A stretch of DNA of 10,068 nt from Candidatus Limnocylindrales bacterium (GCA_031292335.1 JARLHH010000001.1:1-10068); one strand, 5' to 3'. Numbered from the stretch's first letter, positions 1-6,701 are shown. A program made the numbers and translations. Notes: generated from the sequence alone by a model not told the origin.

Positions 1-1034
1 GGCCGCAGACCGTCATCGACCTGGCCCGGGAGGTCGGCTACGCGGCCCTGCCCACGCACGACGCCGGCGAGCTCCAGGCGTGGTTCACGCGGGGCGCCGA
101 CCGCAAGTCGTTGGAGCTGTACCTGGAGGGCTTCGTCCATACCGTCGCGCTGATGCAGACCCGCGACGCGATCGAGCGGGTCAGCGCGGAGTGCGCGGAG
201 GACCTGGCGGCCGATGGGCTGGTCTACGCGGAGGTGCGCTACGCGCCGGAGCTGTCGACGTCGGGCGGGCTCGCGCTGGACGAGGTCGTGGCGGCGGTCC
301 TGGAGGGCTTCGAGCGTGGCATGGCAGCCGCGGCCGCGGCCGGCCGGCCGATCCTGGTCCGCTTCATCTGCACCGCCATGCGCCAATATGCGCGGTCGGT
401 CGAGATCGCCGAGCTCGCGGTGCGCTGGCGCGATCGCGGCTGTGTCGGGTTCGACATCGCCGGGCCCGAGAAGGGCTTCCCGCCGACCCGCCATCTCGAT
501 GCGTTCCACCTGGTCCAGCGCGAGAACTTCCACTCGACGATCCACGCCGGCGAGTCGTTCGGGCTGCCGTCGATCTGGGAGGCGCTGCAGTGGTGCGGGG
601 CGGCCAGGCTGGGCCACGGCGTCCGGATCGTGGACGACATCACGATCGACGACGCCGGCCGGCCGCACCTCGGGCGGCTCGCCGCGTACGTGCGGGACCG
701 GCGCGTCCCGCTCGAGATGTGCCCGACCTCGAACCTGCACACCGGCGCGGTGGCGACGCTGGCCGATCACCCGATCGAGCTGCTGCGCCGCCTGCGCTTC
801 CGCGTGACGCTCAACACCGACAACCGGCTGATGAGCGGCGTCTCGCTCTCCAGCGAGTTCACGGCGATGTCGCGGACGTTCGGGATCGGGCTCGACGAGA
901 TGGAGTGGCTCACCCTCAACGGCATGAAGTCGGCGTTCGAGCCCTTCGACGGCCGGCTGCGGCTGATCACCGCCGTGATCAAGCCGGGCTACGCAGCCCT
1001 GCGGGCCGAGGCCGCCGCCATCGCGCTGGCCTGA
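1..1034 (+). CDS. add: Adenosine deaminase (5'-partial)
   Basis: Purine salvage/catabolism enzyme, hydrolysing adenosine (and deoxyadenosine) to inosine plus ammonia in the cytosol with one catalytic zinc. The frame is open from base 3 (first residues PQTVIDLAREVGY) to TGA at 1032-1034. The gene begins upstream, so the N-terminal HxH zinc motif is not visible; by family comparison roughly 25-30 residues are missing. Visible motifs in order: MQTRDA and YAEVRYAPE in the substrate half, GFDIAG, the catalytic HAGE at 543-554 (zinc His plus proton-donor Glu), RLGHGVRI, CPTSNLHTG, and VTLNTDNRLMSG carrying the zinc-binding Asp. The Asp pair of mammalian enzymes is Asp-Asn here; from memory this NTDN form is usual in actinobacterial deaminases. 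The C-terminus (KSAFEPFD...IKPGYAAL) also matches that subgroup. It converges with the lactate dehydrogenase gene, leaving 66 bp between stops. Confidence 0.95.
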   Translation, partial: PQTVIDLAREVGYAALPTHDAGELQAWFTRGADRKSLELYLEGFVHTVALMQTRDAIERVSAECAEDLAADGLVYAEVRYAPELSTSGGLALDEVVAAVLEGFERGMAAAAAAGRPILVRFICTAMRQYARSVEIAELAVRWRDRGCVGFDIAGPEKGFPPTRHLDAFHLVQRENFHSTIHAGESFGLPSIWEALQWCGAARLGHGVRIVDDITIDDAGRPHLGRLAAYVRDRRVPLEMCPTSNLHTGAVATLADHPIELLRRLRFRVTLNTDNRLMSGVSLSSEFTAMSRTFGIGLDEMEWLTLNGMKSAFEPFDGRLRLITAVIKPGYAALRAEAAAIALA

Positions 1035-1036
1035 CG

Positions 1037-1050
1037 CTCCGGCGCCGGAG
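1037..1050. terminator. Weak candidate bidirectional terminator hairpin
   Basis: CTCCGGCGCCGGAG is a perfect 14-nt palindrome starting 2 nt after the deaminase stop, in the 66-bp gap between two convergent genes. It can form a 5-bp stem with a GCGC loop. There is no T-run on either side, so it is not a classical intrinsic terminator. Position is the main support; in DNA this GC-rich such palindromes arise by chance. Confidence 0.25.
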
Positions 1051-1100
1051 GGTTCGGCGCCCGACGGTCCTTCGCCCGCGGGTCTGCGGCGCCCGGGGGT

Positions 1101-2165
1101 CTAGCGCGGGTCCAGCCCCAGCGTCGCGATGGTCGCCTGCAGCAGCTCGGCCGAGCGACGCAGGCCCGAGGCCTCCTCCGCCGACATCGCCAGGCGCAGC
1201 GTCCGTTCCACGCCGCGCCGCCCCAGGACGGTGGGCACGGACAGGTAGACGTCGTCGATGCCGTAGTAGTCGCAGATCAGCGAGCTGACGGACAGGACCG
1301 TGGACTGGTCGCGCAGGATCGCCTCGACGATGCGGACCAGGCCCGCGGCGACCGCGAAGGACGTGGCGCCCTTCTTCTCGATGATCTGGTAGGCGGCGTC
1401 GCGGGTGGACTCGAAGATCTGCTGGAGCGACCCCTGGTCGTGCCCGATCCCATTGGCCCGCCCGAAGTCGGCCAGCGGCATGCCGGCGATGTTGGCGGAG
1501 GACCAGACCGGCACCTCCGAGTCCCCGTGCTCGCCGGCGATGTAGGCATGGACGGAGCGCGGGTCCACGCCGTAGTGCTCGGCGAGGAGCATCCGGAAGC
1601 GTGACGTGTCGAGGATCGTGCCCGAGCCGATGACCCGCGCGGCCGGCAGCCCGCTGATCCGGTAGGTCAGGTAGGACAGGACGTCCACGGGGTTCGTGGC
1701 GACCACGATGATCCCGTCCGGGTTGGCGCGCGCGACCGCCGGGACGATCTGGCCGAAGATCGCGGCGTTCTTGCGGACCAGGTCCAGGCGGGTCTCGCCC
1801 GGCTTCTGCGCCGCGCCGGCCGCGATCACCGTGATCGCGGCGCCGCGGCACTCCTCCAGCGGACCGGACCACACGCGGGCGGTCTTGGCGAAGGGAACCG
1901 CGTGCATGAGGTCCATTGCCTCGCCCTCGGCACGCTGCGCGTTGGCGTCCACCAGCAGGATCTCGGCGGCGAGCCCGGAAAGGAGCAGGCCGAACGCGAA
2001 CGTGGACCCGACGGCGCCGGCTCCCACGACCGCGACCCGGGTGGGGTGCGGCTCGGCGGTGGCCGCCGTCCCGGGATCGCGGGACGTGGATGCGGCGCTC
2101 GGGGGCGCGATGTCGGAGGTGTCGCCGGAGGCGAGCTGGCCTGAATCGGGGGCCGTGTCGGGCAT
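1101..2165 (-). CDS. ldh: L-lactate dehydrogenase (NAD-dependent, FBP-site type)
   Basis: Interconverts pyruvate plus NADH and L-lactate plus NAD in the cytosol. The 354-residue product has the Rossmann motif GAGAVG (48-53), Asp73 selecting NAD, and the substrate loop AQKPGETRLDL (119-129). In that loop Gln120 corresponds to the LDH-specific Gln102 (malate dehydrogenases have Arg) and Arg126 to Arg109. Asp186 and Arg189 (LDTSR), the catalytic His213 in GEHGDS, and Thr268 are all present. Arg191 and His206 match the Arg173/His188 pair that binds fructose-1,6-bisphosphate in allosteric bacterial LDHs, so activation by that sugar is inferred. I chose the ATG at 2165: the open frame runs to 2348 but upstream residues do not look like LDH. 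Even so, about 40 Ala/Pro/Ser/Thr-rich residues precede the Rossmann strand, more than usual (family about 310-320 aa). The ribosome site is only a G-run (GGGGGCAG). Divergent from the permease gene. Confidence 0.93.
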   Translation of the reverse strand: MPDTAPDSGQLASGDTSDIAPPSAASTSRDPGTAATAEPHPTRVAVVGAGAVGSTFAFGLLLSGLAAEILLVDANAQRAEGEAMDLMHAVPFAKTARVWSGPLEECRGAAITVIAAGAAQKPGETRLDLVRKNAAIFGQIVPAVARANPDGIIVVATNPVDVLSYLTYRISGLPAARVIGSGTILDTSRFRMLLAEHYGVDPRSVHAYIAGEHGDSEVPVWSSANIAGMPLADFGRANGIGHDQGSLQQIFESTRDAAYQIIEKKGATSFAVAAGLVRIVEAILRDQSTVLSVSSLICDYYGIDDVYLSVPTVLGRRGVERTLRLAMSAEEASGLRRSAELLQATIATLGLDPR

Positions 2166-2193
2166 GGCCCAATTCTGCCCCCGTTCGGCAGGT

Positions 2194-2205
2194 CGCGCCG
2201 GCGCG
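2194..2205. repeat. 12-bp perfect palindrome upstream of ldh
   Basis: CGCGCCGGCGCG reads the same on both strands and lies 28 bp upstream of the ldh ATG, where a repressor operator could sit. It consists only of G and C in a GC-rich genome, so chance occurrence is quite possible. Confidence 0.25.
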
Positions 2206-2306
2206 TGCGGCGTCCCGCGAAATGCGACCCCGGCGCAACCGATCCGCATCTCCCCGTCACGGTCGGCGTGATGGGCGCCGGACCAAGCGTCCGCCACCAT
2301 CGGGGG

Positions 2307-2329
2307 ACCCCATCGCCGGGGTGCCGGCG
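2307..2329 (+). other. Two mutually exclusive hairpins in the permease leader
   Basis: ACCCC (2307-2311) can pair with GGGGT (2318-2322). Alternatively CGCCGG (2314-2319) can pair with CCGGCG (2324-2329) around a GGTG loop. The two stems share bases and cannot coexist. They sit 33-56 nt upstream of the permease ATG and could act as a leader switch if transcribed. Short GC stems are common by chance here, so this is only a candidate. Confidence 0.2.
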
Positions 2330-2351
2330 TCCGGATGGCCGCCCGCAACGG

Positions 2352-2357
2352 AAGGAG
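2352..2357 (+). promoter_or_regulatory. Strong ribosome binding site of the APC permease
   Basis: AAGGAG followed by a 5-nt spacer (ACGAG) precedes ATG 2363. It fixes the permease start even though the same frame is open back to 1916 through the antisense of ldh. It is one of the two clearest Shine-Dalgarno sequences in the window; the other is in front of the canonical response regulator. Confidence 0.85.
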
Positions 2358-2362
2358 ACGAG

Positions 2363-3928
2363 ATGGCGAGCAATCCCGCCCCCGAGATGAAGCGGACCCT
2401 CAGCCTGACCGGGCTCACGGTCAACGCGATGGCACTGATCGCGCCCGGTGCGTTCCTCTGGACCACGTTCCAGTCGCAGTCGATCCAGTCCAACGGGGGC
2501 GCCACCACCGCGTACGACATGGTCCCGGGCCTGGCATTCGCGCTCGTGCTCGCGTTCCTCACGGCCTGGAGCTATGGGGAGCTCGCCAACCTGTACCCCT
2601 CCGCGGGGGCAGGGTCCTCGTACTACTTCGCCGAGGCCGCGTTCCTCGAGCGCGAGGAGGCCCTCCACTACAAGTTCGCCCGCCTCGCCAAGTTCGTCGT
2701 CGGCTGGATCTCCCACCTGTACTACTGGATCTACCCGGGGATCATGGTTGCCTTCACCGGGACGCTGGCGGTCTACATCCTCGGGCTCTTCGGCGTAGCG
2801 CTGACGACCCCGTTCGAGATCGCCCTCGTCTTCGTGTTCGCGGCCGTCACCGGGCTGATCGCCTTTCGCGGGATCTCCGGCTCCACCATGACGGCCGTCG
2901 TGATCAACGTGATCCAGCTCACCGCGCTGGTGGCCGTCAGCGTCCTCGCGATCGCCTTCCGCTTGACCCATCCGGACCTTGCGTATGCCCACAAGGACAT
3001 CGTCTCGGTCGTCCTCCCGCACAACCTCACCAATGTCCTGTTCCAGGGAACGATCGCGATCCTCTTGCTGGTGGGTTTCGAGTCCGTGACCGCGCTCGGC
3101 GCCGAGGCGCGGAACCCGAAGCGCGACGTGCGCCGGGCGGTGCTGCTGTCCCTGGCGATCCAGGGGATCTTCGCCTACATCATCCAGTACGTTGCCGCCA
3201 ACTTCGCCGTCAGCTCCGCGCTCACGGCCACGGTCAACAGCGCCTCGGGTGCGACCAGCACCGTCACCGGGTACGCGGCCACCGCCGCCTCGGGGGCGCC
3301 GATCGGCGATCTCGTCAAGCTGATCGGAGACACGATGCTCGGCGGGACGGGAACGGCGCTTGCCCTGATCCTCGCCGCGACCGTCCTGGTTGCCCTCATC
3401 GGCACGACGCTCGCCTGCCTCAACACGGGCGTGCGGATCACCTACGTGATGGGCCGGGATCGCGAGGTCCCCGGCATCCTGGGGCTGCTTCACGGGAAGT
3501 ACGCGACCCCGCACTACGGGATCATCGTTCTCGCCGCGGTCTCGGCGCTCTTCGGTGCCTACGGAATCCTCAGCGCGGACAACCTGCTCCAGATCATCCT
3601 CGCCTCCAACGTCGGAACGTTCCTGGTCTACGGCATGACGAACTTTCTGGTCATGATCGCGTTCTGGGCACGCCCCGAACGCTCCGCGATCAAGCACATC
3701 CTGGTGCCCGCCCTGGGGCTGTTCGCCAACCTCGCGCTGCTCGGCGCGATCGTGGCCATGAGCATCTCGTCCGGCGGGTCGACCCAGGCGGACACGCTGA
3801 TCGCCCTGGGTGTCGTGGTCGCCTGGATCGTGGTGGGGGCCGTCTGGCTCGCCCTCAGCTCGCGGGCGGCCGGCAGGCCGATCCTCGTCGGCCGGGGACG
3901 CGGCGAGCCCGCTGAGATGGCCGGCTGA
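2363..3928 (+). CDS. APC-superfamily amino acid permease
   Basis: Integral membrane transporter of 521 residues, probably importing an amino acid or related compound with a coupling ion; the substrate cannot be read from the sequence. The N-terminus KRTLSLTGLTVNAMALIAPGA is the typical first helix with the unwound Gly-containing substrate site. YPSAGAGSSYYFAEA (78-92) is the conserved TM2-TM3 signature. Further hydrophobic segments lie near 53-70, 112-143, 151-168, 173-199, 223-243, 261-283, 329-353, 384-404, 408-434, 445-469 and 478-499, consistent with about 12-13 helices. The loop GFESVTALGAEARNPKRDVR (238-257) and VRITYVMGRDREVP (357-370) are hallmark APC cytoplasmic elements. A Ser/Thr/Ala-rich loop at about 284-313 is probably extracytoplasmic. 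The start is fixed by AAGGAG at 2352. It is divergent from ldh and followed by a strong hairpin, so it is probably monocistronic. Confidence 0.93.
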   Translation: MASNPAPEMKRTLSLTGLTVNAMALIAPGAFLWTTFQSQSIQSNGGATTAYDMVPGLAFALVLAFLTAWSYGELANLYPSAGAGSSYYFAEAAFLEREEALHYKFARLAKFVVGWISHLYYWIYPGIMVAFTGTLAVYILGLFGVALTTPFEIALVFVFAAVTGLIAFRGISGSTMTAVVINVIQLTALVAVSVLAIAFRLTHPDLAYAHKDIVSVVLPHNLTNVLFQGTIAILLLVGFESVTALGAEARNPKRDVRRAVLLSLAIQGIFAYIIQYVAANFAVSSALTATVNSASGATSTVTGYAATAASGAPIGDLVKLIGDTMLGGTGTALALILAATVLVALIGTTLACLNTGVRITYVMGRDREVPGILGLLHGKYATPHYGIIVLAAVSALFGAYGILSADNLLQIILASNVGTFLVYGMTNFLVMIAFWARPERSAIKHILVPALGLFANLALLGAIVAMSISSGGSTQADTLIALGVVVAWIVVGAVWLALSSRAAGRPILVGRGRGEPAEMAG

Positions 3929-3942
3929 GCCGAGCGGCGATC

Positions 3943-4902
3943 GTGGCCGGCCCGCCCGGCAACCACCCGCAACGGTCCGAGGCGGCGTCACCCTCCGGGG
4001 TGCCGCCGCCATCGCTCGCCCGGGGATCCGCCGCACAACCGGACGCCGCGCGGCTGCGACTCCGGGTGGCAACCCTCTCGGTCGTCGGGCCTGTCCGCGA
4101 GACGAACGAGGATCACGTCGGCTGGTTCGATGCCTCCGGGCTCGACCTCGCCGGGACGCCCGGTGAAGCGGTGCGGTCGCTGACGCTCGGCGGTTCCGCG
4201 GTTGGAATCATGATGGCGGACGGCCTGGGCGGGCACGGGCGCGGCGACCTTGCCAGCCGGACGGCCACGCGGATCGTGATCCAGGCCCTGGGCGCGTCGC
4301 CGCGGCCGGGCCCGGTCGAGGTGCGCGAGGCGCTGGAGCAGGCGAATGGAGCGCTCCTGGCGGGCGAGCTCGACGGAGCGCCCGACCGCCGCCCCGGACC
4401 GCAGACGACGGCGACCGTGCTCGTCTTTGCGGGCAGCTCGGTCCAGGTCGCCAATGTCGGGGACACGCGCGTGTACCGAATGCGGGACGACGTCGTGGAG
4501 CTCCTGACGAAGGACCACTCGCAGGCCGCGGAGCTGCTGCGGATGAAGGTCATCACGCCGCACCAGGCGCGAAACCATCCGGGGCGACATCTGCTCACCC
4601 GCTCGGTCGGCGCCGACGTCACGCTGCGGGTCGATTCCGTCGCCCGGACCGTGTACCCGGGCGACGTCTACGCCATCTGCACGGACGGTTGCTGGGGCGG
4701 CCTCGACCAGGACGACTTCGAGGCGGCGTTCGCGGAGGATCCGGCGGCCGGCGCGCGCCGGCTGGTGGAGCGGGCGATCGAGATAGGTGCCGACGATAAT
4801 GCCAGCGTGGCCATCATCCACGCGGACGAGGTTGGCGTGTCCCCCGACACGGACGCATCCGATCGCCCCTTCTGGCGGCGTCTCCTCGGCGGCCGGCCGT
4901 GA
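3943..4902 (+). CDS. PP2C-family Ser/Thr protein phosphatase
   Basis: Metal-dependent (Mn/Mg) cytosolic phosphatase that removes phosphate from Ser/Thr residues. Numbered from GTG 3943 (319 aa), the PP2C motifs are VRETNED (51-57), MMADGLGGHGRGDLAS (90-105, metal Asp93 and Gly94), QTTATVLVF (154-162), VANVGDTRVYRM (169-180), HLLTRSVGA (216-224), AICTDG (244-249) and GADDNAS (282-288, metal Asp285). The start is uncertain. GTG 3943 lies 14 nt after the permease stop with a poor ribosome site and gives a Pro/Ala-rich leader of about 40 residues unlike the family. GTG 4066 would begin right at the first beta strand (VATLSVVGPVRETNED, 278 aa) but also lacks a clear ribosome site, and a strong hairpin sits between the two. 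The stop overlaps the kinase start (GTGA), implying co-translation; it most likely reverses that kinase's phosphorylations. Confidence 0.92.
   Translation: MAGPPGNHPQRSEAASPSGVPPPSLARGSAAQPDAARLRLRVATLSVVGPVRETNEDHVGWFDASGLDLAGTPGEAVRSLTLGGSAVGIMMADGLGGHGRGDLASRTATRIVIQALGASPRPGPVEVREALEQANGALLAGELDGAPDRRPGPQTTATVLVFAGSSVQVANVGDTRVYRMRDDVVELLTKDHSQAAELLRMKVITPHQARNHPGRHLLTRSVGADVTLRVDSVARTVYPGDVYAICTDGCWGGLDQDDFEAAFAEDPAAGARRLVERAIEIGADDNASVAIIHADEVGVSPDTDASDRPFWRRLLGGRP
3981..4010 (+). terminator. Strong GC hairpin with UCCG tetraloop after the permease
   Basis: GGCGGCGTCACCC (3981-3993) pairs with GGGTGCCGCCGCC (3998-4010) at 12 of 13 positions; the only mismatch is T3988/C4003. The loop TCCG closed by C-G is a member of the very stable UNCG tetraloop class. 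The stem begins 52 nt after the permease stop and lacks a downstream T-tract, so if it is a terminator it is of the U-less type proposed for high-GC bacteria. It lies inside the N-terminal region of the next gene if that gene starts at 3943. It could instead stabilise the permease mRNA or mask the phosphatase start. Confidence 0.5.
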
Positions 4903-5882
4903 GCGACGCGCTGGCGGCGGGCGAGAAGCTGGACCGCTACACGATCGTCGAGGCGATCGGTCACGGCGCGTTCAGCGACGTCTACCTGGCGACCGACGCG
5001 GACGGGGCGCAGGTCGTCCTCAAGTGCCCCCACGAAGGGATCATCGGTGACGTCGCCACGTTCGACCGCTTCCGCCGCGAGATGGAGATCGCGCGGCGCC
5101 TGGATCATCCCGGGATCCAGCACTCGCTCGATCCCGGCGGCGACCGGACGCGGCCCTATCTCGTCATGCAGTACGTCGAGGGAGAGACGCTTCGCGAGTA
5201 CCTGGGACGCCGCGGCCACCTGCCGATCGCCGAGGCGGTCGCGCTCGTGGACGGCCTCGCGGCGGCGATGGGCTACGCCCATGGCAAGGGTGTCACGCAC
5301 CGTGACCTCAAGCCCGAGAACGTCCTCGTCACGCCCGATGGCCGTCCCGTCGTCACCGACTTCGGGATCGCGCTGATCGCGGGGGCGCGCCGGCTGACCT
5401 GGCGCTGGCTCACCTCGCAGATCGGCACGCCGGACTACATGGCGCCCGAGCAGATCCAGGGCGAACGGGGTGATGCCCGCACCGACGTGTACGCGCTGGG
5501 CGTGATCCTCTTCGAGCTGCTGGTCGGGCGGGTCCCGTGGGAGGGCGACAACCCGCTTTCGGTGATGAACCAGGCCGTGACGCGGCCGGCCCCGTCGCTT
5601 CGCGAGCTCGATCCCACGATCCCCCCGCCGCTCGACGCGATCGTCCGCAAGTGCCTCCGCAAGGATCCCGCGGAGCGATACCCGGACGCGGCCGCGCTCG
5701 CCGCCGACCTCGAGTCCTGGAAGGACCTCGACCTGTCGCGGTTCGTGTTCGCCGCCGAGGAGCGGCCTCCGTCGGCGGCCGGACGGCGAGGCCCGATCCT
5801 GCTCGTTGCCGGGATCAGCCTCGGGTTCCTGGGCGCGAGCGCGCTGTTCGTGCTCCTCGTGGCGTTGCTCCAGCACCACTGA
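4899..5882 (+). CDS. Membrane-anchored Ser/Thr protein kinase without a sensor domain
   Basis: Hanks-type kinase of 327 residues transferring ATP phosphate to Ser/Thr of target proteins. It has the Gly-rich loop IGHGAFSDV (20-28), VAIK-type Lys42, a helix-C Glu (Glu61 or Glu63), the catalytic loop THRDLKPENVL (133-143, Asp136), DFG (154-156), the activation-segment end GTPDYMAPE (176-184), DVYALGVILFELL (196-208) and the conserved Arg of AERYPDA. The kinase fold ends near 270. A short linker follows, then one hydrophobic segment (about 299-323) ending in LLQHH, so almost nothing projects beyond the membrane: no PASTA or other external sensor. GTG 4899 overlaps the phosphatase stop by 4 nt, so translation is coupled. 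The activation segment has several Thr/Ser, which fits autophosphorylation and reversal by the upstream phosphatase. Convergent with the response regulator gene downstream. Confidence 0.95.
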   Translation: MSDALAAGEKLDRYTIVEAIGHGAFSDVYLATDADGAQVVLKCPHEGIIGDVATFDRFRREMEIARRLDHPGIQHSLDPGGDRTRPYLVMQYVEGETLREYLGRRGHLPIAEAVALVDGLAAAMGYAHGKGVTHRDLKPENVLVTPDGRPVVTDFGIALIAGARRLTWRWLTSQIGTPDYMAPEQIQGERGDARTDVYALGVILFELLVGRVPWEGDNPLSVMNQAVTRPAPSLRELDPTIPPPLDAIVRKCLRKDPAERYPDAAALAADLESWKDLDLSRFVFAAEERPPSAAGRRGPILLVAGISLGFLGASALFVLLVALLQHH

Positions 5883-5894
5883 CCGGGTCCGGTC
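5881..5894. terminator. Weak candidate terminator between convergent genes
   Basis: GACCGG-GT-CCGGTC is a 6-bp inverted repeat beginning in the kinase stop codon, within the roughly 55-bp gap between two convergent genes. It can fold as a 5-bp stem with a 4-nt loop. It is followed on the + strand by a pyrimidine-rich run (CCCGCTCTCTCTG) rather than a T-tract. Support is mainly positional. Confidence 0.25.
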
Positions 5895-5937
5895 TGTCCC
5901 GCTCTCTCTGTCCCGGGCGGTCGCGATGTCGGGTGGG

Positions 5938-6681
5938 TCAGCCCTCGGGCGGCGTGGAGCCGGCCGGCCGGTTGCCGGCGATCCGGAGCGCGTAGCCGCG
6001 GCCCCGCACGTTGCGCAGGCCCGGATGCCCCTCCGCGACGAGCTTCGCGTTGATCCTCGTGAGGTGGCTGCGCAGCGTCTCCGGGTCGGTGTCCGGGCGG
6101 CCGGGCCAGGCGGCCCGGAGCAGGGCGCGATGATCGACGACATCGCCGCGCCGGGCGGCCAGCACGGACAGCAGCTCGAACTCGATCCGGGTGAGTGCCA
6201 GGCTGCGCCCCGCGACCGTCGCCTCGCGGCGCCCCAGGTCCATCCGCAGACCGTCGAGGCTGGGCTCGAACACCCCGCTCGTCGGGATCCCGCGCCGAAC
6301 GGCGGCATGGATCCGCGCGATCAGCTCCGCGGCGCGGATCGGCCTCCCGACCACGTCCACCGCGCCGGTCTCGAGGGCGGCCACGACGATCGCCTCGTCG
6401 CGGAGGTCGGCGACCACGATGATCGGCGCCTCCGTCCGGGCGCGGACGCGGGCGATGATCGCCACGCCGTCGGCATCGGGCAGGCCCGGATCCAGGAGGA
6501 CCACGTCGGGGCGGTCCTCGGCGAGCCGGGCGAGCGCCGCCTCCCCGCGGTAGGCGGTGATCACCTCGTGCCCGGCGCTTCCGAGGGCGCTCGCGATCGC
6601 CCCGACATCGGCCGGCGTGGCGGCCGCGACGAGGACGCGGAGGCGGGCAGGGGAGGACGGGATGACCACGTCGGGGATCAT
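5938..6681 (-). CDS. OmpR/PhoB-type response regulator with degenerate receiver
   Basis: DNA-binding regulator of 247 residues: receiver (about 14-130) then winged helix (about 138-234). The receiver keeps the phospho-acceptor site, VVLLDPGLPDADG with Asp64, but aligned to its neighbour the metal-binding Asp pair is Ala20-Ala21, the switch Thr is Ala91, the Lys is Arg113 (GRP in place of TKP) and the switch aromatic is Val110. Normal Mg-dependent phosphorylation is therefore doubtful. The winged helix looks functional: LTRIEFELLSVLAARRGDVVDHRALL, a putative recognition helix ETLRSHLTRINAKL (201-214), and the wing NVRGRGYALRI. It is a tandem duplicate of the gene at 6758-7459, which is upstream in the same operon. 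ATG 6681 was chosen because family similarity begins about 14 residues later; upstream residues in frame are shadow of the neighbouring gene. It has no good ribosome site of its own, but a short leader ORF overlaps the ATG. Target genes unknown. Confidence 0.9.
   Translation of the reverse strand: MIPDVVIPSSPARLRVLVAAATPADVGAIASALGSAGHEVITAYRGEAALARLAEDRPDVVLLDPGLPDADGVAIIARVRARTEAPIIVVADLRDEAIVVAALETGAVDVVGRPIRAAELIARIHAAVRRGIPTSGVFEPSLDGLRMDLGRREATVAGRSLALTRIEFELLSVLAARRGDVVDHRALLRAAWPGRPDTDPETLRSHLTRINAKLVAEGHPGLRNVRGRGYALRIAGNRPAGSTPPEG
6551..6573. repeat. Direct repeat copy 1 (paralogue footprint)
   Basis: This 23-nt stretch, starting TAGGCGGTGATCACCT, recurs at 7344-7366 with a single difference. 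It encodes the same receiver segment (GH-x-VITAY) in the two neighbouring response regulators. It is a coding remnant of tandem duplication, not a regulatory repeat, and could be a site for recombination between the two genes. Confidence 0.7.
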
Positions 6682-6701
6682 CCCACGCGAGAGCCGGTCA
6701 T
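6678..6701 (-). CDS. Possible 7-codon leader ORF overlapping the second regulator's start
   Basis: Reading leftwards from ATG 6701, the frame encodes M-T-G-S-R-V-G and stops at TGA 6680-6678, giving an ATGA overlap with the regulator ATG at 6681. An AGG at 6709-6707 sits 5 nt before this ATG, a better ribosome site than the regulator itself has. The ORF could deliver ribosomes to the regulator by translational coupling. It is tiny and may be coincidence. Confidence 0.25.
   Translation of the reverse strand: MTGSRVG

Larger units (their letters stand above)
2166..2362. promoter_or_regulatory. Divergent intergenic control region (ldh / APC permease)
   Basis: About 197 bp separate the start codons of two divergently transcribed genes, so promoters for both must lie here or in the flanking coding ends. 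I could not pick out convincing -35/-10 boxes, as expected for a high-GC genome. Visible structure includes a 12-bp palindrome near the ldh side, a 5-bp stem CGGAC/GTCCG (2279-2283 with 2289-2293), overlapping hairpins at 2307-2329 and a strong Shine-Dalgarno sequence for the permease. No riboswitch class I know is recognisable. Confidence 0.45.

Noticed and set aside
80..1288. 402-codon plus-strand frame overlapping adenosine deaminase
   Set aside because: Out of frame with the deaminase, very Arg-rich, no motif, and it runs into the antisense of ldh.
2166..2348. Upstream in-frame extension of lactate dehydrogenase
   Set aside because: The extra 61 residues cross the divergent control region and look like non-coding GC-rich translation.
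1916..2362. Upstream in-frame extension of the permease
   Set aside because: It runs through the antisense of ldh, encodes Arg/Pro-rich sequence with no similarity to transporters, and ATG 2363 has a strong ribosome site and the expected first helix.
1826..4072. 748-codon minus-strand open frame antisense to the permease
   Set aside because: Composition is dominated by Arg, Gly, Asp, Glu and His repeats typical of GC-rich shadow frames. The opposite strand has an unmistakable permease with a good ribosome site.
4668..6308. 546-codon minus-strand open frame opposite the kinase
   Set aside because: Its first part is out of frame with the response regulator and the rest is antisense to the kinase. 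No family motif, and the kinase motifs on the + strand are complete.
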